Below, piece after piece: positions 1 through 6,351 of a stretch of DNA of 7,388 bases. The stretch comes from Bifidobacterium breve (GTDB lineage: Bacteria; Actinomycetota; Acidimicrobiia; Acidimicrobiales; Ilumatobacteraceae). The notes beneath the pieces were generated by a model that searched no databases, had not been told where the DNA came from, and was given only the letters and a program-made list of their open reading frames with translations. A program made the translations under genes and the position numbers. The stretch's first letter is position 1. Each line of letters opens with the position of its first letter. The stretch is taken from positions 1 through 7,388 of the forward strand of contig CAMBPP010000072.1 in assembly GCA_945869715.1 (NCBI GenBank), given 5' to 3'.

Positions 1-1047
1 TGGTTGAATGAACTTGGCTACAACGAAGTTGGCGATACTTACTACGAACTAGCCCGTGAAAATGAGAGACCTTCGCAGCACAGCATCACTACTTTTCTTA
101 CCAACACTTTTTTGCACTGGCTAAATGGTGAAGATACTTTGAAGCCCTGGTTCGCACATCTTTCCTTTTTGCGTCCACACCCGCCATTTGTTGCTGCAGG
201 AGAATGGGCAAAAGCATATGACCCTGAACAGTGTGAAGACTCAATTGGAGTGCCTGAAAATAGGCATTGGTTGCACGATGTACTTCTACAGCATGAAGCT
301 ACGAAAGCACCACAAACACGCTCTGAAATGCAGCAAGTCAAGACGCAGTACTACGGAAACATTTCTCACGTCGATGAACAACTTGGGCGCATCTTTGATG
401 AATTAAAGCGTCGAGGCGAGTGGGAAAATACGGTTGTCGTAATTGCATCAGATCACGGTGAGCAGCTCGGAGATCAAGGTCTCTTAAACAAGGCTGGTTT
501 TTTCGAGGCGAGTTACCATATTGGCTGCATTGTTCGCGTGCCACAATTCAACGCAGCGCATGGAAATGTGGTGAACGAGTTCACTGAAAATATTGATATT
601 TTCCCAACGCTGTGTGAATTAATGGGCGAGGCAATTCCTATTCAATGTGACGGGATGTCTTTGCGATCATTTATCAATAATGAGACCCCCGCGCGGTGGC
701 GTGATGCAGCTACTTACGAGTGGGACTGGCGCGATATTCTCATTGGCATTCACCCTGAACACGATGCATATAAGTGGCCATACGATCGGCGACTAGAACA
801 ATCGCATCTCACAGTTCGTAGAAGTAAAGAATATGCGTATGTGCACTTTGGCGATGGCTCGTGGCTTTGTTTTGCGTTAGGTGTGGACCCAACGTGGCAT
901 ACAACAACGACTGACCCTGAAATTGTGCTGCGCGAAACGCAAGCGATGCTCACTTGGCGAGCAAACCATGCCGAGCGAACACTGACGGGAATGCTCTTAA
1001 GAGATGGCGGAATTGGCAGACTTCCTGCAGGTTTCAGCAGCGAATAA
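1..1047 (+). CDS. Phosphonate monoester hydrolase/sulfatase-like enzyme, 5'-truncated by the window edge
   Basis: This is the C-terminal part of an alkaline-phosphatase-superfamily hydrolase that cleaves phosphate, phosphonate or sulfate esters. The frame is open from base 1, so the true start lies upstream and the TTG at base 4 is unlikely to be it. Counting W at base 1 as residue 1, it shows LSFLRPHPPF with His60, then SDHGEQLGD with metal-ligand-type Asp151 and His152, then Lys164 in NKAGFFEASYHIG. Next come a TENIDIFPTLCELMG segment and CDGMSLRSF. The RPHPPF block, the Lys 12 residues after the DH pair and the DWRD segment resemble the phosphonate monoester hydrolase branch more than classical arylsulfatases. 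About 160-175 N-terminal residues, including the formylglycine-bearing C-x-P-x-R motif, should lie outside the window, judged against a family length of roughly 510. The 3' end overlaps convergent hisN by 14 bases. The superfamily call is secure; the substrate is unknown. Confidence 0.85.
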   Translation, partial: WLNELGYNEVGDTYYELARENERPSQHSITTFLTNTFLHWLNGEDTLKPWFAHLSFLRPHPPFVAAGEWAKAYDPEQCEDSIGVPENRHWLHDVLLQHEATKAPQTRSEMQQVKTQYYGNISHVDEQLGRIFDELKRRGEWENTVVVIASDHGEQLGDQGLLNKAGFFEASYHIGCIVRVPQFNAAHGNVVNEFTENIDIFPTLCELMGEAIPIQCDGMSLRSFINNETPARWRDAATYEWDWRDILIGIHPEHDAYKWPYDRRLEQSHLTVRRSKEYAYVHFGDGSWLCFALGVDPTWHTTTTDPEIVLRETQAMLTWRANHAERTLTGMLLRDGGIGRLPAGFSSE

Positions 1048-1822
1048 TGTCGAGAACCTCTGCGTGCAAGTGCCCATTACTGGTGACGGCACTTCCATTG
1101 CGAAAAGAGGATGCACCAAGACGATCGGTGAACGTACCACCGGCTTCGCGAACAACAAGACACACTGCAGCGGTATCGTAGGCCTCTAAACCAATTGCGT
1201 CGACAGCGGCATCAATATTGCCTTCTGCCACCAACATGTGTTGCCAAAAATCGCCAAAGCCACGTGAGCGGTACGCACGTTGTTGAAGTTCAACAAGTTT
1301 TTGAGTTCCCCCAACGTCGTCCCATGCGGAATGATAAGTGACACTTACCTGAGCCTCTTCAAGCGAGCGCACGTTGCTCACTTGTATTTTTCCACGCGAT
1401 GTGAATGCACCCATTCCACGACCTGCCCACCAACGCGAGTGAAGTGCAGGAGCACTAACAACGGCCACGAGTGGTTCGTCGTTTGCATCTACCAGTGCAA
1501 CAAGAGTTGCCCATACCGGAATGCCGCGCGTGTAATTGCTGGTGCCGTCGATGGGGTCAATGATCCAAGTAAGTGGGGCAGAGGAAGCACCTGCAGAGCC
1601 GAATTCTTCACCAAAAATTGCGTGTGGTTCACGGTGACGCATAATTTCATCGGCAATGAGGCGTTCTGTGGCGCGGTCAAGTTCTGTTACCTCAGTTTTA
1701 TTCTCTTTCCAGTCAATAGAAAAATCACGCCGGTAGAAGGGCGACAGCGTATGTGCGTCTGCCAGGTCTGCGAGGTGTAGGGCGAAATCGAGTTCGGTTG
1801 CAATATTCACGTGTTCGCTCAT
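1034..1822 (-). CDS. hisN: Inositol-monophosphatase-family phosphatase, probable histidinol-phosphatase HisN
   Basis: This 262-residue protein belongs to the Mg2+-dependent, Li+-sensitive phosphatase family. Visible metal-site motifs are GEEFG (Glu72), IIDPIDGTSNY (Asp89, Ile91, Asp92, Gly93, Thr94) and AYDTAA (Asp216) just before VVREAGGTFTD. The K-x-x-x-VTELD segment near residues 42-49 is also typical. The RGFGDFWQHMLVAEG stretch at 187-201 resembles the actinobacterial HisN subgroup, which removes phosphate from L-histidinol phosphate in histidine synthesis. A generic inositol-1-phosphatase or a 3'(2'),5'-bisphosphate nucleotidase remains possible, since no other his gene is in view. The ATG (1822-1820) overlaps the stop of the preceding hydratase-fold gene as ATGA. 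The sequence upstream lacks a Shine-Dalgarno motif, so translation probably depends on coupling. The gene is last in the dxs operon, and its 3' end overlaps the convergent hydrolase gene by 14 bases. Family sure; hisN probable. Confidence 0.85.
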   Translation of the reverse strand: MSEHVNIATELDFALHLADLADAHTLSPFYRRDFSIDWKENKTEVTELDRATERLIADEIMRHREPHAIFGEEFGSAGASSAPLTWIIDPIDGTSNYTRGIPVWATLVALVDANDEPLVAVVSAPALHSRWWAGRGMGAFTSRGKIQVSNVRSLEEAQVSVTYHSAWDDVGGTQKLVELQQRAYRSRGFGDFWQHMLVAEGNIDAAVDAIGLEAYDTAAVCLVVREAGGTFTDRLGASSFRNGSAVTSNGHLHAEVLDIIRC

Positions 1823-2625
1823 GAAGGCAAACTATTACGAAAATCAGCTGGACGCTTCTCGATTAATGCCGAGAGCCCTTCTTGTGCATCTGGGCCAAGG
1901 AAATTCAACATTTCATAAGCCAAAGAGGCTTCAAAATTAGGTAGGGCTTGACGGAGCCAGTGGTTGAGGCTGCGCTTTGTGAATCGCACTGCATCGCGGG
2001 GGCCGGTTGCAACTTTGTGCGCAACAGCTAATGCGGTTGAGAGCACTTCGTCGGCCGGTACTGCTTTTGTTACTAGCCCAATGCGTGCTGCTTCTTTGCC
2101 ATCAATGAAATCGGCAGTGAGGAGGTAGTACTTTGCTTGAGCCATCCCGCACAAGAGTGGCCAAATGGCTACCGCGTGGTCGCCGGCAGCAACGCCAAGT
2201 CGAATATGTCCATCGGTAATGCGTGCATCTTCATTCATGATGCTGATGTCGGCCATTAACGCAACTGCTAATCCTGCACCTACAGCAACCCCATTAATTG
2301 CAGAGATGATGGGCGTATCGCAATCAATCATTGAACGAACAATTTCGCCTGCTTCTCGCATGACCCGCATTGTCTGTGTGTAGTTGCCTACTTGTTCCTT
2401 GATCCATTCCAATTCGCCCCCGGCGCTGAAAGCTTTGCCAGCACCTGTAACGACTACTGCATTGATATTTGGATCGGAATCTACATCACGAAAAATAGTT
2501 GAAATCTCTAAATGCATCTGTGCATCGGTGGCATTCATTTTGCCTGGGTTATCGAGCGTGATGAGAAGTACGCCGTTGTCTTGCATCTCACACTGGAGGC
2601 GCTGGTACTTCTCGGCGTAGTTCAT
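1819..2625 (-). CDS. Enoyl-CoA hydratase/isomerase (crotonase-fold) family protein with atypical active site
   Basis: This 268-residue crotonase-fold protein would bind an acyl-CoA thioester in the cytoplasm. Family landmarks are LDNPGKMNAT near residues 25-33, the first oxyanion-hole loop GKAFSAGGELEW (63-74), AINGVAVGAGLAVALMAD (109-126) with the second oxyanion-hole glycine, and KEAARIGLV (177-185). Aligned by eye with rat mitochondrial enoyl-CoA hydratase, the two catalytic glutamates (Glu144, Glu164) fall on Ala120 and His140, with the correct 20-residue spacing. An Asp149 in AAGDHAVAIWP lies nearby and could be a substitute acid/base. Simple hydratase activity is therefore doubtful; an isomerase, hydrolase or other crotonase-fold reaction is possible. 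The start is set at the ATG at 2625, which forms ATGA with the dxs stop. An earlier ATG at 2676 would add 17 unconserved-looking residues inside dxs and is less likely. The stop overlaps the hisN start in the same way. Confidence 0.9.
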   Translation of the reverse strand: MNYAEKYQRLQCEMQDNGVLLITLDNPGKMNATDAQMHLEISTIFRDVDSDPNINAVVVTGAGKAFSAGGELEWIKEQVGNYTQTMRVMREAGEIVRSMIDCDTPIISAINGVAVGAGLAVALMADISIMNEDARITDGHIRLGVAAGDHAVAIWPLLCGMAQAKYYLLTADFIDGKEAARIGLVTKAVPADEVLSTALAVAHKVATGPRDAVRFTKRSLNHWLRQALPNFEASLAYEMLNFLGPDAQEGLSALIEKRPADFRNSLPS

Positions 2626-4583
2626 TGAGTTGTGCAACTCTTCAATGCATTGCGTACCGAAGTGGCCATGCCGCATGGGTCGAGATGGAGTTGAGCCAAA
2701 ATAGCGTTGGGCTTTGCTTGGGCAATGAATTCTGTCGGGATGCCAAAGGTGTGTACACGCGGAGAATGTGAAGTGGTTGCACTTTCTGTATTAATTGCGT
2801 CGGCAATTGCTGAGCCAATTCCACCATCTCGAATGCCGTCTTCGAAAGTGAGAACGTGCTTATATTGAGCTGCCTCGCGAATCATTTTTGGGTCGAGTGG
2901 CTTACAACTGCGTACGTCCCATACCGAGGTTTCAATACCTTCGCTATGGAGCATCTCTGCGGCTTCCAATGCATTGCCAACCATTTTTCCAATTGCCAAG
3001 ATGCATACTTTTTTATTAGGTGAGGTACGTAGTTCGCGAGCGAGAAGCCCACTGCCAATATCGCTTGGTGCAACATTGCGTACAACGCCTTTCGGGTATC
3101 TAATAACAACTGGCCCGTCATTCACCAATGTAAAGGCATCGTGCAGCATCTGCTGTAGATCTTGCGCACTTGATGGCGCGAGCACGCGCATTCCAGGAAC
3201 TTTGGAAAGTAGTGCCATGTCGTAAACACCATGGTGGCTGGGGCCGTCATCTCCAGTGATACCGGCACGATCGAGGCAGAAAATAACAGGAGCTTTGTGA
3301 AGAGCAACGTCGTACACCACTTGGTCCCACGCGCGTGATAAGAAAGTGCTGTACAGGGCAACCACAGGACGAAGACCTGTTAGGGCCATCCCGGTTGCGG
3401 CGGTCACGGCATGTTGTTCTGCAATACCCACGTCGAAGAACCGATCGGGAAATTTTTGCTGAAAGGCAATGAGCCCGGTGGGGCCAGGCATGGCAGCAGT
3501 AATTGCCACAATACGGTTGTCAAGCGATGCTTCTTTGAGCAGGCTTTCAGCGAATGCTTGGGTGTAGCCCATGGGCACCGATTTGGGAGGCCCATTGAGT
3601 GGGTCAAAGACAGGTGCATCGTGAAGATGTTTTTCGTCGTCATCTTCCGCAGGAGAATAGCCACGGCCTTTTTGCGTGATGACATGCAAAAGGATGGGTC
3701 CTTCGGCTACGCGTTGTTCTGCAGAGCGTAGAGCTTTTTCCAGAGCTTCCATATCGTGACCATCTACGGGGCCGATATAGCGAATTCCTAATGCCTCAAA
3801 GAACCCTGGTGGCTGAAGAAATTCACGCACTGCTGCTTTGGCTGCTATCACACTGCGTTCTGCTTGTTTACCAATCGCAGGCAATCGACGCATGAGATGC
3901 TCAAAGCGTCGCTGGCGACGAACATAAGTAGGGTTCAGTCGAATTTTTGTGAGTGTTTTCGACAAGAGGCCAGAAACTTTGTCGGCAGTAGAGATGCTGT
4001 CTTCGCCAATGCTGAGTGAAGAAATTGTTGGGGCGTAACTTCTGCCGTTGTCATTTAAAATGATGATGACCTTGCGACCCGAGTGACCCAAGTTGTTCAG
4101 TGCTTCGTAAGCCATTCCACCCGTCATGGAACCATCGCCAATGACCGACACGATGTGGCGATGCGTAGGAGTTTCTCCTGCTAACTCTGCAAGGTCGCGG
4201 GAAACCGCCATGCCGTAGGCATAGGAGAGCACGGTAGAAGCATGACTATTTTCAATGAAGTCGTGCTCGCTCTCTTCACGATTCGGGTAACCCGAGAGCC
4301 CGCCTTCTTGACGTAAACGTGCAAAGTCGGGAGCGCGCCCAGTAACGAGCTTGTGTACGTATGCCTGGTGGCCGGTATCCCACAACAGTGCATCGCGTGG
4401 ACTTTCAAAAACTCTGTGCAGTGCCAACGTGAGCTCTACCGCTCCTAAGTTTGAGCCTAAGTGCCCGCCTGTTTCCGAAACAGACTGAACAATGAACTCG
4501 CGAATCTCTGCAGCCAATACGTTGACCTCTGCTGTGCTGAGGTGACGAAGGTCGAAGGGGTGGTGGATATCGGCGAGCGCCAT
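2622..4583 (-). CDS. dxs: 1-deoxy-D-xylulose-5-phosphate synthase
   Basis: DXS condenses pyruvate with D-glyceraldehyde 3-phosphate, using thiamine diphosphate and Mg2+. This makes 1-deoxy-D-xylulose 5-phosphate, the entry step of the MEP isoprenoid pathway. The 653-residue protein has the full transketolase-like order. An N-terminal domain carries TGGHLGSNLGAVELT (His41) and WDTGHQAYVHK. The TPP/Mg motif GDGSMTGG (149-156) is followed by LNDNGRSYAPT (176-186), the actinobacterial form of this loop. YIGPVDGHD (269-277) comes next. The pyrimidine-binding domain has VGIAEQHAVTAATG with catalytic-type Glu389, then LDRAGITGDDGPSHHG (437-452). A C-terminal domain begins near ILAIGKMVGNALEAAEM. The length is slightly above the usual 620-640. 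The ATG start gives the expected N-terminus (DIHHPFDLRHLS). No Shine-Dalgarno sequence precedes it; a TAGCGT hexamer ends 9 bases upstream. It is first in an operon with the hydratase-fold gene and hisN, and divergent from the SDR gene. Confidence 0.97.
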   Translation of the reverse strand: MALADIHHPFDLRHLSTAEVNVLAAEIREFIVQSVSETGGHLGSNLGAVELTLALHRVFESPRDALLWDTGHQAYVHKLVTGRAPDFARLRQEGGLSGYPNREESEHDFIENSHASTVLSYAYGMAVSRDLAELAGETPTHRHIVSVIGDGSMTGGMAYEALNNLGHSGRKVIIILNDNGRSYAPTISSLSIGEDSISTADKVSGLLSKTLTKIRLNPTYVRRQRRFEHLMRRLPAIGKQAERSVIAAKAAVREFLQPPGFFEALGIRYIGPVDGHDMEALEKALRSAEQRVAEGPILLHVITQKGRGYSPAEDDDEKHLHDAPVFDPLNGPPKSVPMGYTQAFAESLLKEASLDNRIVAITAAMPGPTGLIAFQQKFPDRFFDVGIAEQHAVTAATGMALTGLRPVVALYSTFLSRAWDQVVYDVALHKAPVIFCLDRAGITGDDGPSHHGVYDMALLSKVPGMRVLAPSSAQDLQQMLHDAFTLVNDGPVVIRYPKGVVRNVAPSDIGSGLLARELRTSPNKKVCILAIGKMVGNALEAAEMLHSEGIETSVWDVRSCKPLDPKMIREAAQYKHVLTFEDGIRDGGIGSAIADAINTESATTSHSPRVHTFGIPTEFIAQAKPNAILAQLHLDPCGMATSVRNALKSCTTQ

Positions 4584-4592
4584 AACAACACG

Positions 4593-4598
4593 ACGCTA
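4593..4598 (-). promoter_or_regulatory. Candidate -10 element (TAGCGT) for the dxs operon
   Basis: On the minus strand TAGCGT fits the actinobacterial TANNNT -10 consensus. It ends 9 bases before the dxs ATG, so transcription would begin at or within a few bases of the start codon, giving a leaderless or nearly leaderless mRNA. I see no good -35 hexamer at 16-18 bases and no Shine-Dalgarno sequence. The assignment rests on position and on the same pattern at the three other leading genes. Confidence 0.4.
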
Positions 4599-4653
4599 TC
4601 GCCCCACATTGGGCTGGGCATATCTGGTGGTGATTCTTTATGACAAAGATGAC

Positions 4654-4659
4654 TACCGT
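4654..4659 (+). promoter_or_regulatory. Candidate -10 element (TACCGT) for the SDR gene
   Basis: TACCGT matches TANNNT and ends 6 bases before the ATG at 4666. This is consistent with a leaderless transcript starting at or next to the start codon. No convincing -35 or ribosome binding site is visible. The hexamer supports the ATG at 4666 over the in-frame ATG at 4609. It lies in the 82-base divergent spacer shared with dxs. Confidence 0.4.
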
Positions 4660-4665
4660 GGCGTG

Positions 4666-5433
4666 ATGAACCAATATTCTTTTTCACTAGCGGGCAAGAC
4701 TGCGCTCGTCACTGGCGGCAACGGCGGCATTGGCCTCGGCATGGCAAAAGGCCTCGCCGCGAATGGGGCAAATATAGTGATTTGGGGCACAAATACAGAG
4801 AAAAATACTGCGGCCGCTCAAGAACTCATTGGTTTTGGAACCACTGTGCTGGCACTCCAGTGCGACGTTGGCGATGAGGCTCAAGTCCGTGCCAGTTTTG
4901 ACGCCACGGTAGAAGAATGTGGTCGCATCGATGCATGTTTTGTGAACGCAGGAGTTGGCGGGAAGGCACCGAGCTTCTCGGAAATGAGCACCGAGGAATG
5001 GGACCGCGTCATGCGAGTAAACCTTGATGGTGCTTTTTTTACTGCCCAAGAAGCCGTGCGCCACATGGTTCCCAATGGTGGTGGCTCCATTGTCTTCACT
5101 ACCTCGGGGTCGGCATTTTATGGTCAACAAAAAGGGCAACACTATGGGGCATCAAAGGCGGGGCTTGTTGCAATGTCGAAAGCCATTGCGGTAGAGCATG
5201 CGCGTCATGGCATTCGTAGCAATGCCATATTGCCAGGGTGGATAGAAAGTGAAATGACTGCACCTTCATTTGCGTGGGACAAATTTGTAAATAATGTTTT
5301 GCCACGTGTGCCAATGCGGCGTTGGGGTACACCCAGTGATTTTGCAGGACTCGCTGTGTATCTAGCAAGTGACTTGAGTAAATATCACACGGGAGACGTG
5401 ATTACCATCGACGGCGGCTACCACTCGTTTTAA
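4666..5433 (+). CDS. Short-chain dehydrogenase/reductase (classical SDR)
   Basis: This 255-residue protein is a classical SDR, an NAD(P)-dependent oxidoreductase of the 3-oxoacyl-ACP reductase-like type. The Rossmann glycine motif is TGGNGGIG (16-23), with CDV at 66-68 as the adenine-contacting turn and NAG at 94-96. The catalytic tetrad is Asn119 (VNLDG), Ser147 (TTSGS), Tyr160 and Lys164 (YGASK). The C-terminus SDLSKYHTGDVITIDGGY is typical of tetrameric SDRs. The end of the second beta strand reads IVIWGTN, with neither the acidic residue usual for NAD nor an obvious arginine for NADP, so cofactor choice is open. The substrate cannot be told from sequence. The start is placed at 4666 because it gives the standard short lead (FSLAGKTALVTGG). 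The in-frame ATG at 4609 adds 19 residues unlike the family and would lie inside the dxs promoter spacer. The gene stands alone, divergent from dxs and 7 bases from the convergent PAP2 gene. Confidence 0.92.
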   Translation: MNQYSFSLAGKTALVTGGNGGIGLGMAKGLAANGANIVIWGTNTEKNTAAAQELIGFGTTVLALQCDVGDEAQVRASFDATVEECGRIDACFVNAGVGGKAPSFSEMSTEEWDRVMRVNLDGAFFTAQEAVRHMVPNGGGSIVFTTSGSAFYGQQKGQHYGASKAGLVAMSKAIAVEHARHGIRSNAILPGWIESEMTAPSFAWDKFVNNVLPRVPMRRWGTPSDFAGLAVYLASDLSKYHTGDVITIDGGYHSF

Positions 5434-5440
5434 GTCGTCG

Positions 5441-6310
5441 CTAACTCGTCAACAGTTGCGCTTCGTATTTTTCGTCGAGGCGGCGTTGATTCCATTTGTG
5501 AACACCAGTACCAATGAGAAAGCCAACTGCCAAAGTGAGTTGACCTCCTACACCATCAATCCAGAAGTGGTTTGCCGTGACGATGATGCACATCAAGGTC
5601 GTGGTGGGATACAGCAGTACCAGGGCACGAATCCAGCGGCGTCGGGCAAGTGGCCACATGGCAAATGCACACCAACTTGCCCAACCAATATGCAAGCTTG
5701 GCATCGCCGCGTATTGATTCGACATTTTTGCACCAGCACCCGAGCTGAAGTCCCATGGGCCACCATAAACATCGAGTGTGTCGATAAACCCAAAGTTTGT
5801 TTTACCTTTATCGAGCCCACGCTCTGCGGCTTCAAGGCATTGGGCTCCATGCCCTAGCGGCGGACATGGTTGATCGAGTAAACGCGGAGGCATGAGAGGA
5901 AAAAGAGAAAACCCAACAATTGCGAGGGCAGTTGTTGCGGCCAAAGTATTACGCCATTGGGGAAAAACGTCGGGCCTTTTTTTGTACAACAAGACAAATA
6001 CGGTAACGGTGACAATGAAGTGAGCAGTTCCGTAGTACGTGTTCATTAGTTGAATGAACCAGCGATGTGATAAGAAAAATTCTTGAACAGATTCTTCGTG
6101 GTACAGCCCAATCCAACGCTCAAAACGCACCACGCGAATGGCATTGCGAAAAGCCTGAACGGGAATATCGACACCGTTAATGCGGTCTGAGCCAAATTGA
6201 TTACGGGTCCAGGTGTAGACGGCATAAAAAGCGATAAATAAAGTTGCTTCCTTCCACCACCGCGTCTTGTGCGTGCGAGCAGGTGAAGCATTCCCCAAAT
6301 CATTTGCCAC
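5441..6310 (-). CDS. PAP2-superfamily membrane phosphatase (PAP2_3 / inositolphosphotransferase-like)
   Basis: This 289-residue integral membrane protein has about five or six hydrophobic segments, near residues 22-34, 97-109, 123-140, 208-222, 229-247 and 257-268. The phosphatase signature is split as AAMPSLHIG (His207) and ANHFWIDG (His248, Asp252). This resembles the His/His-x3-Asp arrangement of the PAP2_3 group, which includes lipid phosphatases and inositol-phosphoryl transferases such as fungal Aur1. The ERWIGLYHEESVQEFFL segment (64-80) also fits this group. A soluble loop at about 141-200 holds two cysteines (149, 158) and probably faces the outside. A role in transfer or removal of a phosphate head group on membrane lipids is an inference; the substrate is unknown. 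The start is GTG at 6310: the frame is closed upstream at 6350-6352 with no other ATG, GTG or TTG. The leader is pyrimidine-rich with no Shine-Dalgarno sequence. The gene converges on the SDR gene and is divergent from tldD. Confidence 0.85.
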   Translation of the reverse strand: MANDLGNASPARTHKTRWWKEATLFIAFYAVYTWTRNQFGSDRINGVDIPVQAFRNAIRVVRFERWIGLYHEESVQEFFLSHRWFIQLMNTYYGTAHFIVTVTVFVLLYKKRPDVFPQWRNTLAATTALAIVGFSLFPLMPPRLLDQPCPPLGHGAQCLEAAERGLDKGKTNFGFIDTLDVYGGPWDFSSGAGAKMSNQYAAMPSLHIGWASWCAFAMWPLARRRWIRALVLLYPTTTLMCIIVTANHFWIDGVGGQLTLAVGFLIGTGVHKWNQRRLDEKYEAQLLTS

Positions 6311-6317
6311 GAGGGAG

Positions 6318-6346
6318 AGGTTAGAGGTTCTGGCAAGTAACGTGAA
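6318..6346 (-). promoter_or_regulatory. Candidate promoter for the PAP2 gene (TTCACG, 17 bases, TAACCT)
   Basis: On the minus strand the -10-like TAACCT (6323-6318) ends 7 bases before the GTG start. TTCACG (6346-6341), four of six matches to TTGACA, lies 17 bases upstream of it. The spacing is canonical, and the predicted start of transcription coincides with the GTG, so the mRNA would be leaderless. The -35 overlaps the candidate tldD -10 on the other strand. Confidence 0.5.
6338..6343 (+). promoter_or_regulatory. Candidate -10 element (TAACGT) for tldD
   Basis: TAACGT fits TANNNT and ends 8 bases before the tldD ATG, again predicting a leaderless or near-leaderless mRNA. No good -35 is visible. 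The only purine-rich stretch before the ATG is GTGAAG, a poor Shine-Dalgarno match. The hexamer shares bases 6341-6343 with the -35 proposed for the divergent PAP2 gene. Confidence 0.4.
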
Positions 6347-6351
6347 GTCTT

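Noticed and set aside
1280..1780. Open plus-strand frame of 166 codons within hisN
   Set aside because: It is antisense to the conserved HisN motifs, has low-quality composition and matches no family.
2627..2640. Inverted repeat GAGTTG-TG-CAACTC near the 3' end of dxs
   Set aside because: Only six paired bases around a two-base centre, inside coding sequence and without a T-run. Too small to call a terminator or operator.
2626..2676. Upstream in-frame ATG extending the crotonase-fold protein by 17 residues
   Set aside because: It would start inside dxs. The ATGA overlap at 2625 mirrors the next gene junction and gives a normal family N-terminus.
4601..4614. Short GCCC/GGGC inverted repeat in the dxs-SDR spacer
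   Set aside because: Four paired bases with a six-base loop. This is expected by chance and is not enough for an operator or attenuator.
4609..4665. In-frame ATG extending the SDR by 19 residues
   Set aside because: The added residues do not resemble the family. The start at 4666 gives the standard N-terminus and sits 6 bases after a -10-like hexamer.
5034..5040. Run of seven T in the SDR gene (and a similar A-run on the coding strand of the PAP2 gene near 5978-5984), possible slippage sites
   Set aside because: Both frames continue intact through conserved sequence on either side, so there is no evidence of programmed frameshifting or sequencing error.
5434..5440. Search for a bidirectional terminator between the SDR and PAP2 genes
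   Set aside because: Only 7 bases separate the stops and no stable hairpin with a T-run is visible around them.
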